Shown one piece after another: positions 29,578-37,427 of a stretch of 64,000 nt of DNA (position 1 is the stretch's first letter; each line of letters begins with the position of its first letter). This DNA is from a virus: IMG/VR virus record IMGVR_UViG_3300008116_000022, positions 36,084 through 100,083 of that record. The stretch is one strand, 5' to 3'. A model generated the notes under the pieces. It saw nothing but the letters and a program-made list of their open reading frames with translations, did not search any database and was not told the origin of the DNA. The position numbers and the translations under genes were made by a program.

Positions 29578-29593
29578 AAACTAAGCTTAGTTT
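29578..29593. promoter_or_regulatory. 16-bp perfect palindrome before the head genes
   Basis: AAACTAAGCTTAGTTT, 14 bases before the protease start codon and in the region divergent to the XRE gene. A candidate operator for that protein; a TTGATC box lies at 29564-29569. Confidence 0.5.
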
Positions 29594-29606
29594 ATATTTT
29601 TTAGAT

Positions 29607-30737
29607 ATGCCAACCGCAACTAGAAATAAAACTATTTTAACTAAATTCTTAAATTCTGATTTGCAATTAAATCAGGATGAAAGAACGGTTGGGTTTTCGT
29701 TTTCCTCGAAAGACAATATCTGCGAAAGATATTCTTTCTCAGAAGACTTACCGGAAGGTTCTAGTGTAGTTTTTGATGAGCGTCTATCCCACGACCCCAG
29801 CCATTGGGACTTAACCAGAGTTCTTAATAAAACCTGTCCGTTTTTGAGAAACCATCAACGCGGACAAAAATTAGGCATGGTTTCTCAAGTGGTACTAGAT
29901 GGCGATAGAGGTGTTGCCACGGTTAAGCTTTCTAGAAACGCTTTGGCAAATCAATTCATATCTGATCTTGAGGACGGCACTTCTGGTGGTATTAGTTTTG
30001 GTTATTTTGTGGAAGAATACCGAGTCATTACCCCGGCAGAATATGTTGTTAATAAAGATGGGTATCGTTCCCTGAAAACCAAGGCACTATTAGAAGCTAC
30101 AAAAATAGTTTTATTTGAAGTTTCTGCTGAAGATATTCCTGCCGATCCTACCGTGGGTTACGGGAAGTCTGAAGTATTTTTTGATCAAGTTTCAGTTAAG
30201 GGAGATCCAAATTTTTACCCCATGAACAAAGATTTAGAAGCTGAATTACTAGCCACTAAAACTGCCTTAGAAGAGGTTAAATCTAGTAACGGCATCCTGT
30301 CAGAAAAACAGGCTTTGTTGATTACTGAAAACAATAAATTGACTGAACAAATTAAAAGTTTAAGTCAGTCTATTGAGGAAAAAACCGCTATTATTTCTGC
30401 GTTTGAGCAGCGCGAAACCATAGTATCTCAGTATTACAGCCTGCGTCAAAAAGCAGATGGATTAGTATCAGAAGGTAAATTATCTTCTGTTGAGTTTGGT
30501 GATTTATTCTCAGAAAATGCCACTGAAGATATCAACAAATATCTCAAGTCTAATAAGCTAGATTACATGGAATTTCACCTTGATTTAATTGAGAAAAGAA
30601 CCGCACCTTTACTTAATTTAAAACAATCAATCAGTGAACCTGTGACCAACCCTGACCCTACTGTTAATACTGCTGATATAGAATCTCGTGCCGCTCGGAT
30701 TGTAGGCTCTTTATCTCAAATTAGGAGTGAAATTTAA
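29607..30737 (+). CDS. Prohead protease with C-terminal scaffold-like coiled coil
   Basis: 376 residues. The N-terminal half is a caudoviral prohead protease (HK97/U35 type): PFLRNHQRGQKLGMV with the catalytic His, then the DLEDGTSGGISFGYF block with the Ser. The C-terminal half (about 210-300) is a coiled coil (LLATKTALEEVKSSNGILSE and onward), the usual design of a protease fused to its scaffold. It would shape the procapsid and then degrade the scaffold. No ribosome site is seen. The stop overlaps the next ATG (TAATG). Confidence 0.75.
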   Translation: MPTATRNKTILTKFLNSDLQLNQDERTVGFSFSSKDNICERYSFSEDLPEGSSVVFDERLSHDPSHWDLTRVLNKTCPFLRNHQRGQKLGMVSQVVLDGDRGVATVKLSRNALANQFISDLEDGTSGGISFGYFVEEYRVITPAEYVVNKDGYRSLKTKALLEATKIVLFEVSAEDIPADPTVGYGKSEVFFDQVSVKGDPNFYPMNKDLEAELLATKTALEEVKSSNGILSEKQALLITENNKLTEQIKSLSQSIEEKTAIISAFEQRETIVSQYYSLRQKADGLVSEGKLSSVEFGDLFSENATEDINKYLKSNKLDYMEFHLDLIEKRTAPLLNLKQSISEPVTNPDPTVNTADIESRAARIVGSLSQIRSEI

Positions 30738-31678
30738 TGCGTTACGAGTCTTATCCTTACGATGATGAGTTATCAGGTTTTTATCCTGTATTGGCACGCA
30801 ACAACTGTGCAGAAGCTACTCGCTATACCCTATTGAACCATAATTACGCTACAGGTACAACTGGGGCAATACGCAAGTTAGTTAAAACATTTGCACCTGG
30901 TTTCTTTGCTGGTAGTGGTACATCTGCTAACCTTCCTGGCAATCGCATTTTACCACGGATGACCACAAGACTTGCTGCCGCTGCCAATGCTACTTCTATT
31001 AGTTTTCCTGTGGGAACGGCTGGTATTTTCATCCCCGGTGGTATGTTATCTATCATTGCACCTTCAGTGCGCTTGACCGTGACATCTACCGGAAGTGGTT
31101 GGCTTGCTAATGACACCATTACTGTCACTATTAATGGCGTATCCGTAGTCTATACCGTTGTTTCCGCAGATATTGGTGCTTCACTAACAGCAACTAACGC
31201 TAACATCGCTGCTAAAGTTATTAGTGCGATCGCATCCAATTCTTATACCTCTAGATTGGTATCTGCATTGTCCGTAGCTGGCACGGCACCCGCCTCTACT
31301 ATTGTTTTTTGGGCAAAAGACTTTACCAGCCTCTACAGCTTTACCGCTAGTGCCACCGCCACCAATGGTAGCGTTACCGCATCTGGTGCTGTGTTTGTCC
31401 CCAATGTTAGCATCGGTACTATTTCTGCTGTTGACCCGGTTACTGATACCGTTACCATCAGTGCGGCTGCTGTGTCTGTACCCTTGGGTATGCCTATAGG
31501 GGTCGCTGCTAGTTCACCGGAAAATTTAGGTATGCTGTCTCCTGCTGTACCTATTGATTTGCTGTACAAAGAAAGTCAAAACTACGCTTTGTACTTAGAA
31601 GCAGACGTTTACCGCGATCGCCTACCATACATAGACGGACAATTGATTGCCTTGTATCCTGAAATTCGTTTGGTGTAA
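30737..31678 (+). CDS. Capsid-associated protein with Ig-like insert (probable head decoration protein)
   Basis: 313 residues. A segment rich in Thr, Ser and Ala (about 110-200; TITVTINGVSVVYTVVSADI) looks like a beta-sandwich insert of the kind seen on phage surfaces. The flanks (GNRILPRMTTRLAAAANATS, then the DAVTISAAAV-like stretch and MPIGVAASSPENLGM) resemble lambda gpD-type decoration proteins placed between protease and capsid genes. That assignment rests on position and composition. Confidence 0.5.
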   Translation: MRYESYPYDDELSGFYPVLARNNCAEATRYTLLNHNYATGTTGAIRKLVKTFAPGFFAGSGTSANLPGNRILPRMTTRLAAAANATSISFPVGTAGIFIPGGMLSIIAPSVRLTVTSTGSGWLANDTITVTINGVSVVYTVVSADIGASLTATNANIAAKVISAIASNSYTSRLVSALSVAGTAPASTIVFWAKDFTSLYSFTASATATNGSVTASGAVFVPNVSIGTISAVDPVTDTVTISAAAVSVPLGMPIGVAASSPENLGMLSPAVPIDLLYKESQNYALYLEADVYRDRLPYIDGQLIALYPEIRLV

Positions 31679-31681
31679 TTT

Positions 31682-32857
31682 ATGGCTTCTATTATTGAAT
31701 TAATTAATTCACAGCCGGGGGTAGTCCAGCGCACTATTGATTTGCAGCTTGCAACTGTTAGCAGCACTGGGGAAACCTACCTAGACGGCTACCCCGATCC
31801 GGCTCTCAATCGCTTTTTCCCTTTTGTCCAGTATTCTGATCCGGTTTTAGCACTACTCAAGATGCGGGCATACACCCCAACTCTTGCTTACGTAGTTGCT
31901 ACTGATGGTACTATTCCTCAGGACGTAGATCGGATTAGTGTTACCCAGGAAACCTTTGGCAACTTTAAAATAGCTAAAAGTAGATTAATTACAGAAGAGG
32001 ACTTCATGGTAATGCAGCAAGCTGAAAGGCTTGCTATGTCTGGCAATGCTGAAGCTGCTGAAAGGATTAAAGATACTTACTTAGGCATACCCGCCTCTCT
32101 GTATCAAGGATGTATTAACTTGCATACTGTGCTAACACTACAGGTCGCTTGTACTGGGCAATGCAATTATGTCGATCCTACATCTCGCGCTTCTGCTATC
32201 CTTAGCTACTCAAACCAAGTCCCCACTTCCCATTTACCAGCCGCATTAACTGGAACTGCTAGATGGTCACAGTGGACAACCGCTACTGGCATTGACGACT
32301 TAGTGAGTCATATAGAGTCCTACTATCTTACTCTACACAAGTTCCCACCTTTTATCATTATGGGTCGGGTGACTGCTAACAATCTTAGAAACCAGACTAG
32401 CACTAAAGAATCGGTAGGGCGTGCTAAGGGTATGATTACAGAAGTAGGAGCAGCTAACCCAGCCGCTGTCGCTGCTATGCCACCTCCATCTCTATCCGAA
32501 ATTTCTGGACTGATTGGGCAACGGCTTTTAGCAGGTGGTGGTCAAAATGCAAATACGCAGATTATTGTATCCGATGCTGTCTACTATCAGCGCGGTGGCG
32601 GACGTAATGGTACTGTCGAGTTGCCTTATATTCCCAGTGGCTACTATTTCTTTGCTACCGATAATTTTATCGAAAGAGCCATTGTCCCCACCGCAAGCAA
32701 CAACTTCAGAGGCGGACTAGTTACTACCACTGATATTCTCAGTAAAGAACCACCTCAAGAAAGCATTACCGTGGCGGGTCGTGGTTTTCCGTTGGCAATG
32801 GACCCCCGATTTATTGCTGCTAGGAACGTTGAGAATACTGCGATCGCTACTATTTAG
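31682..32857 (+). CDS. Major capsid protein (gpE-like, HK97 fold)
   Basis: 391 residues. The order and several blocks match lambda gpE-type capsids: AYVVATDGTIPQDVDRISVT near the N terminus, ITEEDFMVMQQAERLAMSG with the long spine helix, and a C-terminal GGLVTTTDILSKEPPQESIT then RGFPLAMDPRFIAARNV. It comes 3 bases after the decoration-like gene. Its end overlaps the 3' end of the inverted gene at 32850-33263 by 8 bases. Confidence 0.75.
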   Translation: MASIIELINSQPGVVQRTIDLQLATVSSTGETYLDGYPDPALNRFFPFVQYSDPVLALLKMRAYTPTLAYVVATDGTIPQDVDRISVTQETFGNFKIAKSRLITEEDFMVMQQAERLAMSGNAEAAERIKDTYLGIPASLYQGCINLHTVLTLQVACTGQCNYVDPTSRASAILSYSNQVPTSHLPAALTGTARWSQWTTATGIDDLVSHIESYYLTLHKFPPFIIMGRVTANNLRNQTSTKESVGRAKGMITEVGAANPAAVAAMPPPSLSEISGLIGQRLLAGGGQNANTQIIVSDAVYYQRGGGRNGTVELPYIPSGYYFFATDNFIERAIVPTASNNFRGGLVTTTDILSKEPPQESITVAGRGFPLAMDPRFIAARNVENTAIATI

Positions 32858-33263
32858 ACTGTGACCACTTGATCTGGCTTTGACCTCTAGTCCCAAAAAA
32901 AGATGTTCCTTTGGTTGTTGATGCTGATTCTGGACTCGTATTTGTGACAATCTTTAGCAGTCGTTGATACTCAAGTCCGTACTTACTTTGTCCATAACTA
33001 TTAGGAATATTTTGAAGTTCCACATTGTAAGACTCGTCATCTACTTCTAATTTTTTCAGGACTCCTGTACTATAATCGCTACCTACATTTTGTTTTGTAA
33101 GTGTGATTTTGTGAGCGGTCAATAACTCAATTGCTACGTTTTTCAAGTTCCCCCAATGGTACAGTTCCACTTCTAGAATTGCTTCCGAAAGAAACAAGTT
33201 GAACTTAGTTTCCTCACCTGTAAATTCTGGATATTTGATAATAAAGTTGCTGAATAAAATCAT
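32850..33263 (-). CDS. Head-completion protein (DUF4054-like), on the opposite strand
   Basis: 137 residues. FIIKYPEFTGEETKFNLFLS, then AILEVELYHWGNLKNVAIEL and LTAHKITL fit DUF4054, whose members sit between capsid and tail. YGQSKYGLEYQRLLKIV near the end also fits. Position in the gene order is right, but the strand is reversed relative to all neighbours. A strong AGGAGG ribosome site lies six bases before its ATG, inside the next gene. Its start codon overlaps that of the rightward neighbour. Confidence 0.65.
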   Translation of the reverse strand: MILFSNFIIKYPEFTGEETKFNLFLSEAILEVELYHWGNLKNVAIELLTAHKITLTKQNVGSDYSTGVLKKLEVDDESYNVELQNIPNSYGQSKYGLEYQRLLKIVTNTSPESASTTKGTSFFGTRGQSQIKWSQSK

Positions 33264-33684
33264 GATTTCCTCCTATGTAAACCAGACAATTGGCTATGTA
33301 GAACCCTTTAATTCTAACCTAAGTTTGACCTTTCAAACAGGTAGTGGCCAGTTTGTTGAGGATGCCGTAGGAAATATCATTGAGTCGGTTTCTACCGTCA
33401 TTGTTCACGCTTCTGTCTCTATCAAAAAAGACTTTAAGCCTCTTTATGAAGATGCTCAAATGGGTCAAAATATCATTTATTTAAAGGGTCGTAAAATTGG
33501 CAATTGGGGTAACTTAGATATCAACTATCAAACTACCGCGATCGCAGTTTTAACCGATTTAATGGGTGATGCAGTTACAGGTCAATGGCAATTTATTCCT
33601 GTGGTTCAAAACAGAATAAATGGATATTTAGAAGGAAGAAATAAGTACATTGAGGGTCGTTTAACAATAGCAGGTAAGGTGTGA
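33262..33684 (+). CDS. Probable head-tail connector protein
   Basis: 140 residues from ATG at 33262. MISSYVNQTIGYVEPFNSNL, then IKKDFKPLYEDAQMGQNIIY and LKGRKIGNWGNLDINYQTTA suggest a small beta-barrel such as a stopper, but I recognise no exact family. No ribosome site is visible upstream. ATG and the neighbouring reverse ATG share TCATGA, so the two genes have no intergenic DNA. Confidence 0.4.
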   Translation: MISSYVNQTIGYVEPFNSNLSLTFQTGSGQFVEDAVGNIIESVSTVIVHASVSIKKDFKPLYEDAQMGQNIIYLKGRKIGNWGNLDINYQTTAIAVLTDLMGDAVTGQWQFIPVVQNRINGYLEGRNKYIEGRLTIAGKV

Positions 33685-33686
33685 TT

Positions 33687-34082
33687 ATGGTTTCAGTTAA
33701 ATGGCAACGATTCAAAGTTCCTCGCAAACTCACGGCTACCCACGCCTGGACTGCCCCTCACGCGGTAATTGTTCATGAAGGTGTTACTTTGTCTAATGGC
33801 ACGGAAAACCCCGCCCGCCCTTGGGTAGATGTAGCCATTGATGAGTACGACTTCCTGGGCGAGTACACTGGTAAGTTCTCCCAATCTCAAAACTTTAAGG
33901 ATGCGTTTGTATCCATGTCTGAAGGATTTGGTGAAGCTTGTCAGTCCAATCTTGAGGATGATCGGTGGCAGTGGCCACGTCCCACAGTCCGCAGAAATGG
34001 TAGAACTGTCACCTCACCTCGCAACATAGTTGATACAGGTGAATTAAAAAATTCTTATCAGGTGCAGTATGAAGGTGTTTAA
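33687..34082 (+). CDS. Neck/tail-completion protein (HK97 gp10-like)
   Basis: 131 residues from ATG at 33687 (AAGGTG upstream; a GTG six bases earlier is less likely). The ending TVTSPRNIVDTGELKNSYQV is characteristic of gp10-type neck proteins, and WVDVAIDEYDF near the middle agrees. It would help join head and tail. Overlaps the next small gene by 14 bases. Confidence 0.6.
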   Translation: MVSVKWQRFKVPRKLTATHAWTAPHAVIVHEGVTLSNGTENPARPWVDVAIDEYDFLGEYTGKFSQSQNFKDAFVSMSEGFGEACQSNLEDDRWQWPRPTVRRNGRTVTSPRNIVDTGELKNSYQVQYEGV

Positions 34083-34227
34083 GCGCAAACCTACTGTTGT
34101 TGAGGTTAAAGATATAACTAGCGCATTGAGTAACTTAGTGGATAAATCTCGCGCACACGCGGCTTTTTTTGAGCTACAAGATGCACTCAGTAAGTTAAGA
34201 AAAACACCTTCTCATGAAAGTATCTGA
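34069..34227 (+). CDS. Small hypothetical protein in head-tail operon
   Basis: 52 residues: MKVFKRKPTVVEVKDITSAL and onward, basic then helical. It overlaps both neighbours by 14 bases, so it fills a gap exactly. No family recognised. Confidence 0.5.
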   Translation: MKVFKRKPTVVEVKDITSALSNLVDKSRAHAAFFELQDALSKLRKTPSHESI

Positions 34228-34582
34228 TTTAAGAAAGCGTTTAAGTGCATTGCTTACTACTGAGTTAGGCACTTACACAAACGGACTACCTTCTATCTGG
34301 GTGTACGGTAGTTCATCTCAGCCACCATCAGCAAGTAACGGACTTGAGTGCTTAATCAAAGAAGTTCCCAGTGTCGCCGCTAAGGTTGTCAGCAGTGGCT
34401 CTAAGTACAAGCCGCAGCAATGGGAAATTCTATTACGCAACTGGACTAAAAATTCAAATCTACCTATTGCTCTCAATAAGATAGAAACCGGATTTATTGT
34501 CTTACGTTACACGCACATTCCCGCAACTTCTGATGTATTGGAACAAGCCAGGATTTTCATCTTTGACCCTGTAGTGATTTAA
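34214..34582 (+). CDS. Tail-terminator or neck protein
   Basis: 122 residues: MKVSDLRKRLSALLTTELGT, a central QQWEILLRNWTKNSNL and a C-terminal ATSDVLEQARIFIFDPV. Length, position before the tube gene and the alternating strand/helix pattern fit a tail terminator. Family not certain. Confidence 0.45.
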   Translation: MKVSDLRKRLSALLTTELGTYTNGLPSIWVYGSSSQPPSASNGLECLIKEVPSVAAKVVSSGSKYKPQQWEILLRNWTKNSNLPIALNKIETGFIVLRYTHIPATSDVLEQARIFIFDPVVI

Positions 34583-34586
34583 ACTT

Positions 34587-35198
34587 ATGCCGATTACCAT
34601 AGATTTTGCCAGACTAAAATCTGTCACAACCAATGCTACCAACGCAGTCATTAACCCCGGTGCTGCGGTAGAAGTAGACACTGGTCTTGAGGAGTCTCAA
34701 TTTATTCCATTCACTCATGCCAGTATCACCCCTGCCACATTTAACGTTTCTGGATGTAACATCACCACTGGCAGCGCAACCATTACGACGACTACTGCTA
34801 ATGGTTTTGCTAACGTCCGTATAGGTGACGTAGTTACTGTTTCCTCTGGTGGTGGCACAATTGCTGCTAACACTGTTACTGCTATCAACAGTACCACCTC
34901 TATTACCATCAGTGTTAACGCTACTGCACCCAGTACGACAGCAAACAGCACTGTACTTACTTTTGCACCACCTGCTATTGCCCCAACCACTTGGGGTATT
35001 CGGTTGCTCTATGAAAAAAGAGGTTCAGTAGTTGTTATTCGTCCCACTTTATACCTGTACGACGGCACTCTTGGTGGTACAACAGGAACTCCCGCCAACG
35101 CAACCACGGCAATCAACCTTGTGGATTCCCAGGGCAACGTTCCTAGTGTAGATTTAGACGCACTCTACAATACCATCCGTGTTGGTCGTAGCGCGTAA
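34587..35198 (+). CDS. Virion-associated hypothetical protein with Thr-rich beta insert
   Basis: 203 residues. The middle (about 50-130) is rich in Thr, Ala and Val and looks like a beta-sandwich or Ig-like insert. The flanks form a small domain (TWGIRLLYEKRGSVVVIRPT). Similar inserts occur in the decoration-like and tube proteins here, suggesting a surface function. No family recognised. Confidence 0.4.
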   Translation: MPITIDFARLKSVTTNATNAVINPGAAVEVDTGLEESQFIPFTHASITPATFNVSGCNITTGSATITTTTANGFANVRIGDVVTVSSGGGTIAANTVTAINSTTSITISVNATAPSTTANSTVLTFAPPAIAPTTWGIRLLYEKRGSVVVIRPTLYLYDGTLGGTTGTPANATTAINLVDSQGNVPSVDLDALYNTIRVGRSA

Positions 35199-35232
35199 TT
35201 AAGTTAATTTATTTTCTTTTGAGGTATTAAAA

Positions 35233-35991
35233 ATGGCTTTAGCGACCCGTCCCATTGAGTCTATTGTTCTTCAAAATTTTAGCCTTGATCTAAAATTACT
35301 TCCCCCCGGCACTGATTCAGTTACTTTTACTACTTTGACTTGTCCTGCCGGTGCTTTAGAGGGTGCTACTACTATCAGTGTTACTGCAACAGCAGGCGTT
35401 ACTTATACTATTGCTGCTGGTACTTCCTTGTCTTTTGCTGCTCAAAGCAATCCTTTGGGTCGTCAGCACGTACTTTTGCTGGCTAACGCAACTTTAGCGG
35501 GTACTACCGCAGTATCCTTGACAGTTGCTCCTTTGTTTAGAGCTATTCCTGCTAATGCTACTTCTCGCTTAGTTCAGGATATGTTTCCGCTACAGGGACT
35601 CACTAACATGACCCCACAATTTGGACCAGTTGTTGTGGATACCACCAATAACATGAATGGTAGCGGTACTAGCTCTGCTGTCGTTCGTGTGAAGCGAGAA
35701 ATTACTTTTGAAGGAACTGAATTTAGAGACGATCAGTGTTTGATGCACTTCATCAAAGCACCATATAACAACCCGGTGCTAATGAACCGACCCTTATGGG
35801 CGATCGCTACACTCCCTACTGGCGAAAGATATGAAGGTGTAGCAAAAACCACGGCGTTAACTATGCCAGTTACGGTGCAAGAAGTCATGAAATACACTGG
35901 CACTTTAGAGTTTCAAGGTGAAATTTCATGGCTTCCTGGTTACTACGCAACTGGTGGTTCTTCCAGTGGATTCCCTGCCTATAACCTCTAA
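35233..35991 (+). CDS. Probable major tail (tube) protein
   Basis: 252 residues with an insert in the first half (GATTISVTATAGVTYTIAAG). The rest fits a tube protein: VVRVKREITFEGTEFRDDQC, then LWAIATLPTGERYEGVAKTT and FQGEISWLPGYY. It immediately precedes the tail-assembly chaperone and tape measure, the normal place for the tube gene. The AGGTATTAAAA leader supports the start. Confidence 0.6.
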   Translation: MALATRPIESIVLQNFSLDLKLLPPGTDSVTFTTLTCPAGALEGATTISVTATAGVTYTIAAGTSLSFAAQSNPLGRQHVLLLANATLAGTTAVSLTVAPLFRAIPANATSRLVQDMFPLQGLTNMTPQFGPVVVDTTNNMNGSGTSSAVVRVKREITFEGTEFRDDQCLMHFIKAPYNNPVLMNRPLWAIATLPTGERYEGVAKTTALTMPVTVQEVMKYTGTLEFQGEISWLPGYYATGGSSSGFPAYNL

Positions 35992-36230
35992 TGAAAGTTC
36001 TCAAGGATAGCACTGGACTATTAGCTGTCCTGATCAACTGCCGCATCGACGATGATAGGTTGCTTTGCGGTGCGGCAGTTTTTAGAGGGGGGTTGTCAGG
36101 TGAAATAACTGTTTCCAGTCACAATTCCTCTTTTAAAATCAAGATTCCTGATTCTGTTAAGCAGGTGGCAACCTATCAACTTTTAGCCGATTCCCATGAT
36201 AATTTAGAAATCGAATTATGCGCCCAATAA
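35991..36230 (+). CDS. Small hypothetical protein between tube and tail chaperone
   Basis: 79 residues, mainly beta: MKVLKDSTGLLAVLINCRID, then LSGEITVSSHNSSFKIKIPD. The start overlaps the tube stop (TAATG) and the stop overlaps the chaperone start by 13 bases. Function unknown. Confidence 0.5.
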   Translation: MKVLKDSTGLLAVLINCRIDDDRLLCGAAVFRGGLSGEITVSSHNSSFKIKIPDSVKQVATYQLLADSHDNLEIELCAQ

Positions 36231-37081
36231 TTAGCAAGAAATCCAATTTTGAGATCATTCCTGTAGGCAACGAAAACACCGGAATTATTTATTTAGAAAA
36301 ACGCGGTTCATTGACCACGGGTGAATCTATGGACATTGGGTCTATAGATGCAAAAAGACAAAGAGCCGCTATTATTGCCTCTAAATTAGTTAAGAAAATC
36401 TCTGTAGATCGTGGGGTGACAATTGCAGAAGCCCAGGAACTACTTTCCCCTACTCGTTCTGCTGACGGAACTTCTGAAATAGATAACTCTGATGTCATTT
36501 ACGACTACATTGAGGACTTCACTGAACTAAATGCCCTGAGTGCCACAGATAGTACCTCTGTGTCCATTGCTATAGCCACTCTATTGATCAAAAAGCGAGT
36601 GGCTTTCCCAGTACAATTGATTGCACCTGTGACTTTCAATTCCACAAGCATCTCTGTACACCCGTTTCAACTCACATTGCAGGACAAACAAGTGATCCGC
36701 TTCGGCGATTGCTTGGTAACAGTGGTTGGCAATTACGCATCATGCCCTGACCATGAATCACTCTTGGTTCAGGTTGAGCCTGTGACTGAAAACTTACCAA
36801 TTTCCACAGGATTCTTGTACGACAAATCAACCAAGTCTTACGTAGTTGGTACGGATAACTGGACTGAAGAAGACACCAAGGATTGTAGCGATGAATTTGT
36901 ATCCGCTATTTATGAGTTTTACGAAAAAGAACGTAGTAGATGGCAGGTAGAAGTTGAGCCTCCATCCGCACCTGTTGAGGGGGAGCAACCAGTTCCCCTG
37001 TTGACTGGGGAGACATCTACTGGCGTATCCAATCCTACCGAATTGCCGACCCTAGATTTAGAGACTGGGATACCTTCCTAG
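36218..37081 (+). CDS. Tail assembly chaperone, upstream frame (G-like)
   Basis: 287 residues if translation stays in frame. Position just before the tape measure and the second open frame in -1 identify it as the G part of the G/GT pair that loads the tape measure in siphophages. A helical central part (AIIASKLVKKISVDRGVTIA) and an acidic, Pro-rich end (VEVEPPSAPVEGEQPVPLLT) are typical. See the frameshift feature for the longer product. Confidence 0.6.
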   Translation: MRPIISKKSNFEIIPVGNENTGIIYLEKRGSLTTGESMDIGSIDAKRQRAAIIASKLVKKISVDRGVTIAEAQELLSPTRSADGTSEIDNSDVIYDYIEDFTELNALSATDSTSVSIAIATLLIKKRVAFPVQLIAPVTFNSTSISVHPFQLTLQDKQVIRFGDCLVTVVGNYASCPDHESLLVQVEPVTENLPISTGFLYDKSTKSYVVGTDNWTEEDTKDCSDEFVSAIYEFYEKERSRWQVEVEPPSAPVEGEQPVPLLTGETSTGVSNPTELPTLDLETGIPS

Positions 37082-37374
37082 ATCAGCCAGTTCACGTGGT
37101 GTTTGAGTGTATTGAAGCACTTGAACGCTACCGCAGGGAACAGGCTAATGTTGAGGGTCGGGTTCATGCGATCGGTTGGACAGGGCTTTTTAACGGGTTC
37201 AAAAAGGAAACTGACCCCAATATGGACTTTGTTGATTTATTGCCCTTTCCTGATGATATTAAGGACAATTCCCGTAAGATTAGCCAAGTAACTGAAAGTA
37301 TCCTCAAGGATATTATTAAAAACAATCGGTTGCCACCTGCTATTTTATCAGCTTTGAATTTGCTACTGTCTTGA
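36979..37374 (+). CDS. Tail assembly chaperone T extension made by -1 frameshift
   Basis: The -1 frame opens right after a TGA at 36976-36978. A run of five G residues follows at once (36979-36983), where a GGG codon can slip back onto GGG. The frame encodes 130 further residues (DWGDIYWRIQSYRIADPRFR, then DQPVHVVFECIEALERYRRE), fitting a T domain. It has no suitable start at its own head; a GTG at 37096 would lose the first third. The fused product would be about 385 residues. Frameshifted G/GT is conserved in phages, but the slip site here is inferred. Confidence 0.6.
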   Translation, partial: GGATSSPVDWGDIYWRIQSYRIADPRFRDWDTFLDQPVHVVFECIEALERYRREQANVEGRVHAIGWTGLFNGFKKETDPNMDFVDLLPFPDDIKDNSRKISQVTESILKDIIKNNRLPPAILSALNLLLS

Positions 37375-37427
37375 TTACAGATTAATATTCTTGGTCTGTA
37401 ATCTTTTTCTTTATAGGAGTTAGTATT

